Shown: positions 1 through 5,590 of the stretch, piece after piece
Layout of the letters: every line of letters begins with the position of its first letter
Numbering within the stretch: the stretch's first letter is position 1
Assembly (NCBI RefSeq): GCF_905207935.1
Contig: NZ_CAJLNI010000096.1
Span: forward strand, 1 to 6,887
Reading direction: 5' to 3'
Length of the DNA stretch: 6,887 nt
Source of the DNA: an uncultured Haemophilus sp.
Lineage (GTDB): Bacteria > Pseudomonadota > Gammaproteobacteria > Enterobacterales > Pasteurellaceae
Translations under genes and position numbers: made by a program
The notes under the pieces: model-generated
Databases searched by the model: none
Told to the model about the DNA's origin: nothing
Seen by the model: the letters and a program-made list of their open reading frames with translations, nothing else

Positions 1-1
1 G

Positions 2-2002
2 GGTGAGTTTGGTAGTTCATCACTCAGTTCTTTGCTAAGTGCTATGCTAATTGCTATTCCTGCCTTAATCGCACTTTATGTATATCACAAATATCGCTTT
101 GATTTTATTAATTTAATTATTTCAGTCATAGCCTTACTTGGCGCTTATTGCTTTTTGGCATCTCTTTTGATTCGTGGTGTAGAAGAGGGGGTGGTTTTAG
201 GATTGATTGGCTTTACTTTCACTGTCATGGCAATCAAGTGGTTGATGAAACTCTATAGACAAGAATATCCAAATAATAAGAAATTCCATTGGGCAATTTC
301 AATATTATGGATGATAGCTTTATTGATAGCACTAGTGACGATAGGCGTTTGGTTATTTTTATTTTTAGGTTTAGATGCGTCTAGTGCATTCATCGTTGGT
401 ATTCTTTTATTTAGTATAGCTTGGTTGATTACCTTAAATAAAGATAAAAATGAATACACTACAATTTTAGCAGGTTTATTTTTTCTGATCGCAAATAGTT
501 TTTTAGGATTCTATTTGCTTGTTAAATTTGATGATTTTTTTCTTTTATTAGGATATGAATTTAGCGAGGATTCAAATTTCGGTATCTTTATCTCCGCACT
601 GATTTTTCCAGTTATTATTATCGTTAGCTACAAATTGATGCCGAATTCTTTAGTGAGGATTCTACTGGTTATTCAACTTCTCGTGTATTGGCAAATTTCC
701 TATAATCTATATTTCCATAATTACAGCTTGAATAACACATGGTTTAATAACGCATGGTTTAATAAAATCCAGCTCCTGAGTTCGATTGTACTCTTTTATT
801 GGGTCATGCGACCTAATCAATCAGCGCGAATTCATTTAAAGCCTATTGCCTGGGGAGCAGTATTATTCTCTCTATGGATCTCTGTGCCGTCGTATATGGC
901 GATTCCTTGGGTAGATTATGGCCTTATTGATACAGATGTTTCAAGTGATGTCATGCTATCAGACGCTATGAGCCTTAATAATATACTGCAAGTTTTAAGT
1001 GGACGATTTTGGTCCCACTTCCAGTTTGATGTTAACCATATCTTATATTTACTTGTCTGTGCATTACCATTAATTGTCTATGCACTAATGAATAAGCATA
1101 GTGAATCCAAACACACAGAAGCAGTGTTAATTTTATTAGTATTAACCTTGTTTGCATTAGGCTTTATTGGGATACCCGTCATTCTATATTTAACAGCGTT
1201 ATTATTGCTTGTTTATTGGACGGACAGCCGTGCGTTCTTCGGTCTTTTGGTATTTGCCTTTGTTGTTTATTTAGGTGGGTTCTATTACCAATTGAGCATC
1301 CCATTACTCTATAAAGGGGTATTGCTAGTAAGCTTTGCCGTTATTTTTGCGATTGTTACTTTATTCTTGTATGCACGTTATAAAGCGCCTTCACAAAGTG
1401 CGGTAGAAAACCATTCTGTTTTTAAAGCACCGATTTGGCTTGTTGGCGTCTTTGTGATTGCGTTATTGGGGGCGGTGAACTATAAAGTGCAGCAATTTGA
1501 AGATGTGCTGGCTACTGGTAAGCCTGTTGTCTTAAAAATCGCCCCTGTGGATCCTCGTTCATTGATGCAAGGCGATTATATGGTATTGAATTACGCTATT
1601 TTATCTGAGTTTCAGCAAAGTCAGGTTTTACCTGAATCAAATGAATCCCTTGAAGGCAATGAACCTATTGATACTGTTGAATCTAATGAAACCACAGGTA
1701 TAGATGAACCAAGTCCTTCGGAAAAAAAAGCTTATATCCTTGTTCATCTTGATAAAAATCATGTTGCGACATTTTGTGAGGAGCAATCAGAGATACCAAC
1801 AGATTTTAAACATTGCACACCAAATGTTTATTTACCAATTCGTTATAAAGGTGGTTGGCTTCCTAGATTACCAAGCCAAGATTATTTCTTTGCAGAAGGG
1901 AAAGGTGAATATTATGCACAAGCAGAATATGCAGAGTATCGCTTTAAAGACGGTATTTTGTTGCTAGCTCGTTTATTGGATAAGGATTTTAAAGGGTTAT
2001 AA
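2..2002 (+). CDS. DUF4401/GDYXXLXY-domain polytopic membrane protein (5' partial)
   Basis: No biochemical function is established for this family. The reading frame is open to the left edge; the first in-frame start-like codons are TTG at 32 and ATG at 44, neither with a visible ribosome binding site, so the gene most likely begins outside the window. Numbering from the codon at base 2, about 16 hydrophobic segments fill residues 11-500. The stretch around FYYQLS (427-432) followed by PLLYKG resembles the end of DUF4401. After the last membrane segment comes a soluble domain with the diagnostic GDYMVLNY at 524-531, matching the GDYXXLXY signature. In many bacteria the DUF4401 and GDYXXLXY proteins are separate neighbouring genes; here they are fused. 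The missing N-terminus could carry a DUF2157-like part (inference). Two oddities are a 15-bp tandem duplication (NNTWF/NNAWF, 244-253) and an acidic linker with an imperfect repeat (from about residue 545). An uptake signal lies inside the gene at 1396. Family call fairly sure; function unknown. Confidence 0.8.
   Translation, partial: GEFGSSSLSSLLSAMLIAIPALIALYVYHKYRFDFINLIISVIALLGAYCFLASLLIRGVEEGVVLGLIGFTFTVMAIKWLMKLYRQEYPNNKKFHWAISILWMIALLIALVTIGVWLFLFLGLDASSAFIVGILLFSIAWLITLNKDKNEYTTILAGLFFLIANSFLGFYLLVKFDDFFLLLGYEFSEDSNFGIFISALIFPVIIIVSYKLMPNSLVRILLVIQLLVYWQISYNLYFHNYSLNNTWFNNAWFNKIQLLSSIVLFYWVMRPNQSARIHLKPIAWGAVLFSLWISVPSYMAIPWVDYGLIDTDVSSDVMLSDAMSLNNILQVLSGRFWSHFQFDVNHILYLLVCALPLIVYALMNKHSESKHTEAVLILLVLTLFALGFIGIPVILYLTALLLLVYWTDSRAFFGLLVFAFVVYLGGFYYQLSIPLLYKGVLLVSFAVIFAIVTLFLYARYKAPSQSAVENHSVFKAPIWLVGVFVIALLGAVNYKVQQFEDVLATGKPVVLKIAPVDPRSLMQGDYMVLNYAILSEFQQSQVLPESNESLEGNEPIDTVESNETTGIDEPSPSEKKAYILVHLDKNHVATFCEEQSEIPTDFKHCTPNVYLPIRYKGGWLPRLPSQDYFFAEGKGEYYAQAEYAEYRFKDGILLLARLLDKDFKGL
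731..765 (+). repeat. 15-bp in-frame tandem repeat in the membrane-protein gene
   Basis: Two adjacent 15-bp units, AATAACACATGGTTT (731-745) and AATAACGCATGGTTT (746-760), differ at one base and are followed by a partial third copy, AATAA (761-765). They encode NNTWF then NNAWF then NK. They lie in a loop between two predicted membrane segments, so a change of copy number would keep the frame. Confidence 0.9.
1396..1404 (+). other. DNA uptake signal sequence (Hin-type USS)
   Basis: Exact AAGTGCGGT core preceded by another A and followed by AT-rich tracts (AGAAAA and later TTTTTA), as in the extended Haemophilus uptake signal. It is in the coding strand and is read as Ser-Ala-Val. Confidence 0.85.
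1634..1723 (+). repeat. Imperfect 45-nt coding repeat, acidic linker
   Basis: Two 15-codon units start at 1634 and 1679. They read ESNESLEGNEP and ESNETTGIDEP over their first 11 residues, with ESNE and EP at the same positions. The units form a Glu/Asn/Ser-rich insert between the GDYXXLXY motif and the rest of the C-terminal domain. It is probably a flexible exposed linker; an old duplication is likely but degenerate. Confidence 0.6.
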
Positions 2003-2015
2003 AGCATTGGTGACA

Positions 2016-2048
2016 AATAAGGGCGCATTTGATACGCCCTTATTTTTT
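2016..2048 (+). terminator. Rho-independent terminator between convergent genes
   Basis: A perfect 10-bp stem, AATAAGGGCG (2016-2025) with CGCCCTTATT (2035-2044), encloses a 9-nt loop and runs into TTTT. It starts 14 nt after the stop of the membrane-protein gene. Read on the minus strand the same stem is followed by TGTCA, so it may also stop cmoA transcripts, but less strongly. The core nearly matches the hairpin after aspS. Confidence 0.88.
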
Positions 2049-2069
2049 AGATGATTGATTGGGTTATGA

Positions 2070-2795
2070 TTATTTCACTGCAATCATTGAGCCAAAATTA
2101 AAACATTGGAACCATAATTCGACGTGTGAAAATCCGATGTTTTTTAACCGCTCTTTGTGGATGTTAATCGAGTCAGTACGCATGACATTTTCAAGTGCGG
2201 TGCGTTTTTGGCTCACTTCAAGCTCACTGTAACCGTTAGCACGTTTGAATTGGTGGTGGAGGTCAATAAGCAACTCATTCACTTTTTCATCTTCAAAACG
2301 GAATTTTTCAGAGAGCACTAATACACCATTTGGGTTTAAACCTTGGTAGATTTTGGTGAGCAAGGCTACACGATCTTCCGGTGGTAAAAATTGCAATGTG
2401 AAGTTGAGCACTACCATTGAGGCGTTCTTAATTTCAATTTGACGAATATCATCGCAAAGAATTTCTACGGGTACATCACTATGATAAGCCGCAACGTGCT
2501 GACGGCAGCGTTCCACCATTGGCAAAGAATTATCGACACCGATAATTTTCACATTCGGTTGTTTAATATTACGTCTCATAGAAAGAGCTGCCGCACCGCG
2601 TGAACAGCCTAAATCATAGACTTGGCTGTCAGCAGTCACAAAACGTTCAGCCAACATACCAATCGCCGTGATAATGTTGGAGTAGCCCGGAATCGAGCGT
2701 TGAATCATATCGGGGAAAACTTCCGCCACGCTTTCATCAAAAGTAAAATCGCCCAGTTTTTCGATCGGGGCTGCAAAAATCGTATCTTTCATCAT
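2070..2795 (-). CDS. cmoA: Carboxy-S-adenosyl-L-methionine synthase CmoA
   Basis: CmoA converts S-adenosylmethionine and prephenate into carboxy-SAM and phenylpyruvate. CmoB then uses carboxy-SAM to make 5-carboxymethoxyuridine at wobble position 34 of tRNA. The 241-residue product matches the usual length (about 240-247) and has a class I methyltransferase fold: motif I DLGCSRGAA (61-69), the acidic end of strand 2 in GVDNS (86-90), CDDIR (114-118) and NFTLQFLPP (131-139). The highly conserved stretch FKRANGYSELEVSQKR (183-198) ends in the Arg that I take to be the prephenate-binding one (R199 in E. coli). The sequence reads as an orthologue of the structurally solved H. influenzae YecO (HI0319). 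Two consecutive ATG codons occur at the start (2795 and 2792) with only a weak upstream Shine-Dalgarno, so either could be used. cmoB, next to cmoA in E. coli, is not downstream here. The gene is cytoplasmic and divergent from aspS. An uptake signal is embedded antisense at 2193. Confidence 0.97.
   Translation of the reverse strand: MMKDTIFAAPIEKLGDFTFDESVAEVFPDMIQRSIPGYSNIITAIGMLAERFVTADSQVYDLGCSRGAAALSMRRNIKQPNVKIIGVDNSLPMVERCRQHVAAYHSDVPVEILCDDIRQIEIKNASMVVLNFTLQFLPPEDRVALLTKIYQGLNPNGVLVLSEKFRFEDEKVNELLIDLHHQFKRANGYSELEVSQKRTALENVMRTDSINIHKERLKNIGFSHVELWFQCFNFGSMIAVK
2193..2201 (+). other. DNA uptake signal sequence inside cmoA
   Basis: Exact AAGTGCGGT core on the strand opposite to the cmoA coding strand, where it is read as Thr-Ala-Leu within the conserved KRTALEN segment. 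The flank is TGCGTTTTTG, less AT-rich than the ideal extended signal. Confidence 0.8.
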
Positions 2796-2858
2796 GATTG
2801 AATTCTGTTGTTGTATTGAGAGGACATTTATTTAGATAAAATGCAAAAAACTGCGGTC

Positions 2859-2886
2859 ATTTTAGTGAAAGTTTTTAAAGGATCAA
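2859..2886 (-). promoter_or_regulatory. Candidate cmoA promoter
   Basis: On the minus strand, TTGATC (2886-2881) and TAAAAT (2864-2859) are separated by 16 bp, a plausible sigma-70 pair. Transcription would start near 2852, giving a leader of about 55 nt before the ATG. This is based only on sequence match in an AT-rich region. Confidence 0.35.
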
Positions 2887-2904
2887 ATAAATTTCGCTTT
2901 TCAA

Positions 2905-2933
2905 TTTAAAAGGCATGTCTTTTTCCGTATAAT
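2905..2933 (+). promoter_or_regulatory. Candidate aspS promoter
   Basis: A perfect TATAAT -10 box (2928-2933) has a weaker -35, TTTAAA (2905-2910), 17 bp upstream. The start would fall near 2940, about 40 nt before the aspS start codon. Its -35 box lies 18 bp from the -35 of the candidate cmoA promoter, so the two would be back to back. Confidence 0.6.
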
Positions 2934-2965
2934 CAACGCGTTAATTATCCATTTTTAGAAAAATG

Positions 2966-2971
2966 AAAGGA
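2966..2971 (+). promoter_or_regulatory. Ribosome binding site of aspS
   Basis: AAAGGA lies 8 nt before the first of two consecutive ATG codons (2980 and 2983). This spacing favours the first ATG, though the second, 11 nt away, remains possible. Confidence 0.7.
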
Positions 2972-2979
2972 ATATAGAA

Positions 2980-4746
2980 ATGATGCGTACACATTATTGC
3001 GGTGCATTAAACCGCAACCATATTGGACAAGAAGTAACATTGAGCGGTTGGGTTCATCGTCGTCGCGATTTAGGCGGTTTAATTTTTATTGATATGCGTG
3101 ATCGCGATGGTGTCGTGCAAGTTTGTTTTGACCCTAAATATCAAGAAGCATTAACTGCAGCTTCAGGCTTACGTAATGAATTTTGTATTCAAATTAAAGG
3201 TGAAGTAATCGCGCGTCCTGATAATCAAGTTAATAAAAATATGGCGACAGGTGAAGTGGAAGTGTTAGCGAAAGAATTACGCATCTACAATGCTTCTGAC
3301 GTTTTACCATTAGACTTCAACCAAAATAACACCGAAGAACAACGTTTAAAATATCGTTATTTAGATTTACGTCGTCCAGAAATGGCACAACGTTTGAAAA
3401 CCCGTGCAAAAATCACCAGCTTTGTGCGTCGTTTTATGGATGACAATGGTTTCCTTGATATTGAAACCCCAATGCTTACCAAAGCAACGCCAGAAGGTGC
3501 GCGTGACTATTTAGTGCCAAGCCGTGTGCATAAAGGCAAATTCTATGCGTTGCCGCAATCACCACAGCTTTTCAAACAGCTTCTAATGATGTCTGGTTTT
3601 GATCGTTATTATCAAATTGTGAAATGTTTCCGTGATGAAGACTTGCGTGCAGATCGTCAGCCTGAATTTACTCAAATCGATGTGGAAACTTCTTTCTTAA
3701 CTGCGCCAGAAGTACGTGAGATCATGGAACGCATGGTACACGGTTTATGGCAAAACATCATTGGTGTGGATTTAGGCAAATTCCCACAAATGACCTGGCA
3801 AGAAGCGATGACTCGTTTTGGCTCAGATAAACCAGATTTGCGTAATCCGCTTGAACTAGTCGATGTGGCAGATATCGTTAAAGATGTTGAATTTAAAGTA
3901 TTTAATGAGCCAGCAAACAATCCAAACGGCCGTGTTGCAGTGATTCGTGTACCAAATGGTACTGAAATCACTCGTAAACAAATTGATGAATATACACAAT
4001 TTGTTGGTATTTACGGTGCGAAAGGTTTGGCTTGGGCGAAAGTAAATGACATTAATGCTGGCCTTGAAGGCGTACAAATCCCGATTGCGAAATTCTTAAA
4101 TGAAGAGGTATGGAAAGCGTTAGCTGAACGTGTGAAAGCTCAAACTGGCGATATCTTATTCTTCGGTGCAGACAAATGGCAAACTACCACTGATGCAATG
4201 GGTGCGTTACGTTTGAAATTAGGTCGTGATCTTGGCTTAACTCGCTTAGACGAATGGCAACCACTTTGGGTGATTGATTTCCCAATGTTTGAACGTGACG
4301 ATGAAGGTAATCTTGCAGCAATGCATCACCCATTCACTTCACCAAAAGATTTTACGCCAGAACAATTAGAAGCGAATCCAACCGATGCGGTAGCAAATGC
4401 TTACGATATGGTGATCAATGGCTATGAAGTAGGTGGTGGTTCTGTGCGTATTTTCGATCCAAAAATGCAACAAACGGTATTCCGTATTCTTGGTATCAAT
4501 GAACAAGAACAACGTGAAAAATTCGGTTTCTTATTGGATGCATTAAAATTCGGTACACCGCCACATGCAGGTTTAGCTTTCGGTTTAGACCGCTTAACCA
4601 TGCTTTTAACTGGCACTGAAAATATTCGCGATGTCATTGCATTCCCGAAAACCACCGCTGCTGCTTGTTTAATGACAGAAGCACCAAGTTTTGCGAATCC
4701 GCAGGCGCTAGCTGAGTTGGGTATTGCAGTGACTAAAGCTGAATAA
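2980..4746 (+). CDS. aspS: Aspartyl-tRNA synthetase
   Basis: Class IIb synthetase charging tRNA-Asp with aspartate in the cytoplasm; essential. The 588-residue length is typical of the bacterial form (about 590). In order: the N-terminal OB-fold anticodon-binding domain (about 1-110, with GWVHRRRDLGG at 23-33); class II motif 1 around FVRRFMDDNGFLDIETPML (about 149-167); the flipping-loop signature QSPQLFKQ (193-200); motif 2 FRDEDLRADRQPEF (217-230); the bacteria-specific GAD insertion (about 290-430); and motif 3 with GLDR (535-538). Residue 31 is Leu, as in Asp-specific (discriminating) enzymes; non-discriminating AspRS often has His there (known family trend), so Asp-only charging is inferred. 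The gene ends in tandem in-frame stops (TAA 4744, TAG 4747) and a hairpin. The start is supported by AAAGGA 8 nt upstream. In E. coli and H. influenzae aspS is followed by nudB-yebC-ruvC, which are not present here. Confidence 0.99.
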   Translation: MMRTHYCGALNRNHIGQEVTLSGWVHRRRDLGGLIFIDMRDRDGVVQVCFDPKYQEALTAASGLRNEFCIQIKGEVIARPDNQVNKNMATGEVEVLAKELRIYNASDVLPLDFNQNNTEEQRLKYRYLDLRRPEMAQRLKTRAKITSFVRRFMDDNGFLDIETPMLTKATPEGARDYLVPSRVHKGKFYALPQSPQLFKQLLMMSGFDRYYQIVKCFRDEDLRADRQPEFTQIDVETSFLTAPEVREIMERMVHGLWQNIIGVDLGKFPQMTWQEAMTRFGSDKPDLRNPLELVDVADIVKDVEFKVFNEPANNPNGRVAVIRVPNGTEITRKQIDEYTQFVGIYGAKGLAWAKVNDINAGLEGVQIPIAKFLNEEVWKALAERVKAQTGDILFFGADKWQTTTDAMGALRLKLGRDLGLTRLDEWQPLWVIDFPMFERDDEGNLAAMHHPFTSPKDFTPEQLEANPTDAVANAYDMVINGYEVGGGSVRIFDPKMQQTVFRILGINEQEQREKFGFLLDALKFGTPPHAGLAFGLDRLTMLLTGTENIRDVIAFPKTTAAACLMTEAPSFANPQALAELGIAVTKAE

Positions 4747-4759
4747 TAGAAAAGTTATT

Positions 4760-4787
4760 AGGGCGTATTTAATACGCCCTTTGTTTT
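4760..4787 (+). terminator. Rho-independent terminator after aspS
   Basis: AGGGCGTATT (4760-4769) and AATACGCCCT (4771-4780) form a perfect inverted repeat around a single T, in practice an 8-bp stem with a 5-nt loop. It is followed by TTGTTTT. It starts 13 nt after the aspS stop and ends only 8 nt before the next start codon. Confidence 0.85.
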
Positions 4788-4795
4788 GGTGATTT

Positions 4796-5317
4796 ATGCA
4801 GAATTTAAGTCCTTTATTACAGTTCTATGCAAACCAAATCCCTGATACACATGGGCGTTATATCGAGGATATTTGGGCATTTAGCCATCAAAAATTAGAA
4901 TATACGCATAATTTTATCCAATGGATTTTTCCTTTAGAGGTGATGTCGAGATACCATCCTTCACCGATTTTAACAAAGCAGGATAGATTGGATTTTGCTC
5001 ATTCTGATTTATTAAAGCAACACCAACTGAAATCCTTAGATGTAATGCTTGATTTTTGGGGCATGATGCGTGATGGGGTAAATATTATTGAAAAAGGTAT
5101 TTTGACTAAGAAAGAATATACTTGGTTAAAACCTCATGACCATAATCAGTTAAGGATGACTCGAACAATTCATAGCCTTGCATTGTGTGATCAGCCAGAG
5201 TTAGCACTCTCATTACAACAAGCACTTTTATCTATTGCAGATAAGTATGGTAATGTAAGCCCTAAAATATTTGATTATTGGCTGAATGCGACATCAGTAC
5301 CAGCATTGGACAGATAA
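4796..5317 (+). CDS. Small OGFr-domain-like protein
   Basis: A 173-residue, apparently soluble protein without signal peptide or membrane segments. Residues 34-46 read LEYTHNFIQWIFP, which matches the hallmark (L-E-x-x-H-x-[FY]-I-Q-W-[LI]-F-P) of the opioid growth factor receptor N-terminal region, a domain found in animal OGFr and in small bacterial proteins. The bacterial members have no known function, and the name should not be taken to mean receptor activity. The rest is helical-looking, with conserved-type residues in LDFWGMMRDG (about 84-93) and a Leu-rich segment LALSLQQALLSIADKYGN (about 142-159). ATG 4796 is the first possible start because an in-frame TGA lies at 4790; a GGTGA at 4788-4792 is only 3 nt away, a poor ribosome site. 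The gene begins right after the aspS terminator, with no clear promoter of its own. It ends in tandem TAA TAA. Confidence 0.8.
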   Translation: MQNLSPLLQFYANQIPDTHGRYIEDIWAFSHQKLEYTHNFIQWIFPLEVMSRYHPSPILTKQDRLDFAHSDLLKQHQLKSLDVMLDFWGMMRDGVNIIEKGILTKKEYTWLKPHDHNQLRMTRTIHSLALCDQPELALSLQQALLSIADKYGNVSPKIFDYWLNATSVPALDR

Positions 5318-5338
5318 TAAGGCATACATGTTTACGAT

Positions 5339-5371
5339 AAAGTGCGGTTAAATTTGACCGCACTTTCTTTT
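5339..5371 (+). terminator. Terminator made of an inverted pair of uptake signals
   Basis: AAAGTGCGGT (5339-5348) and its exact complement ACCGCACTTT (5357-5366) form a 10-bp stem with an 8-nt loop, followed by CTTTTTATT. Each arm contains a complete AAGTGCGGT uptake core, one on each strand. Paired uptake signals serving as terminators are well known in Haemophilus. It lies about 20 nt after the stop of the OGFr-like gene. Confidence 0.9.
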
Positions 5372-5385
5372 TATTGAAAAAAATT

Positions 5386-5562
5386 TTATTCACTTAAAGA
5401 CATCAGTTTTTTGGTATGAATACTGGCAAAGCTTATTTGTTTTGAAGTTATATTCTGAAATATTGGAATAATTAGATTTTTATTTTTCACTAATGCTTTT
5501 AAGTGGATTTTATTTACTTTACTCAAGGATAAAATTCTATTATAAATAAGGCCTTTTTCGGT
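5386..5562 (-). pseudogene. Possible gene relic: open frame without a start codon
   Basis: A 58-codon minus-strand frame runs from a TAA at 5565-5563 to a TAA at 5388-5386 with no usable ATG start (the only Met codon is near the end). Its C-terminus reads ISFASIHTKKLMSLSE and its beginning EKGLIYNRILSLSK. I recognise no family. It ends 20 bp from the paired-uptake-signal hairpin, the position expected of a gene 3' end. In DNA this AT-rich an open frame of this size can arise by chance, so this is only a weak suggestion. Confidence 0.15.
5518..5546 (+). promoter_or_regulatory. Candidate promoter of the Nramp-like gene
   Basis: TTTACT (5518-5523) and TATAAA (5541-5546) are 17 bp apart, giving a start near 5553 and a leader of about 38 nt. 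TTTACT also occurs 5 bp upstream at 5513. The region from 5367 to 5590 is strongly AT-rich, so chance matches are likely. I see no clear Fur or MntR operator and no riboswitch. Confidence 0.4.
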
Positions 5563-5577
5563 TTATGGTCAATTTAT

Positions 5578-5583
5578 AAGAGA
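5578..5583 (+). promoter_or_regulatory. Ribosome binding site of the Nramp-like gene
   Basis: AAGAGA, part of TAAGAG resembling the Shine-Dalgarno consensus, ends 7 nt before the ATG at 5591. It supports that start. Confidence 0.45.
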
Positions 5584-5590
5584 AAATTTT

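Noticed and set aside
253..459. 68-codon minus-strand open frame
   Set aside because: Lies wholly inside the membrane-protein gene; its low-complexity composition is that of the complement of hydrophobic codons, and no start signal or family resemblance is seen.
1704..1967. 87-codon plus-strand open frame in another frame
   Set aside because: Overlaps the well-supported GDYXXLXY domain end; no recognisable motif.
3672..4077. Two minus-strand open frames (3672-3971 and 3856-4077)
   Set aside because: Antisense to the aspS insertion domain, which is clearly coding; Ser/Thr-rich translations without family features.
4422..4655. 77-codon minus-strand open frame
   Set aside because: Antisense to the conserved motif 3 region of aspS; a shadow of its codon usage.
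5339..5366. Inverted repeat as a mobile-element end or attachment site
   Set aside because: Both arms are exact uptake-signal cores followed by a T-run, which explains the structure as a terminator; no target duplication or transposase is present.
5547..5590. Possible metal riboswitch in the leader of the Nramp-like gene
   Set aside because: The leader is only about 40 nt, too short for a yybP-ykoY-type structure, and no stable hairpins with conserved loops are seen.
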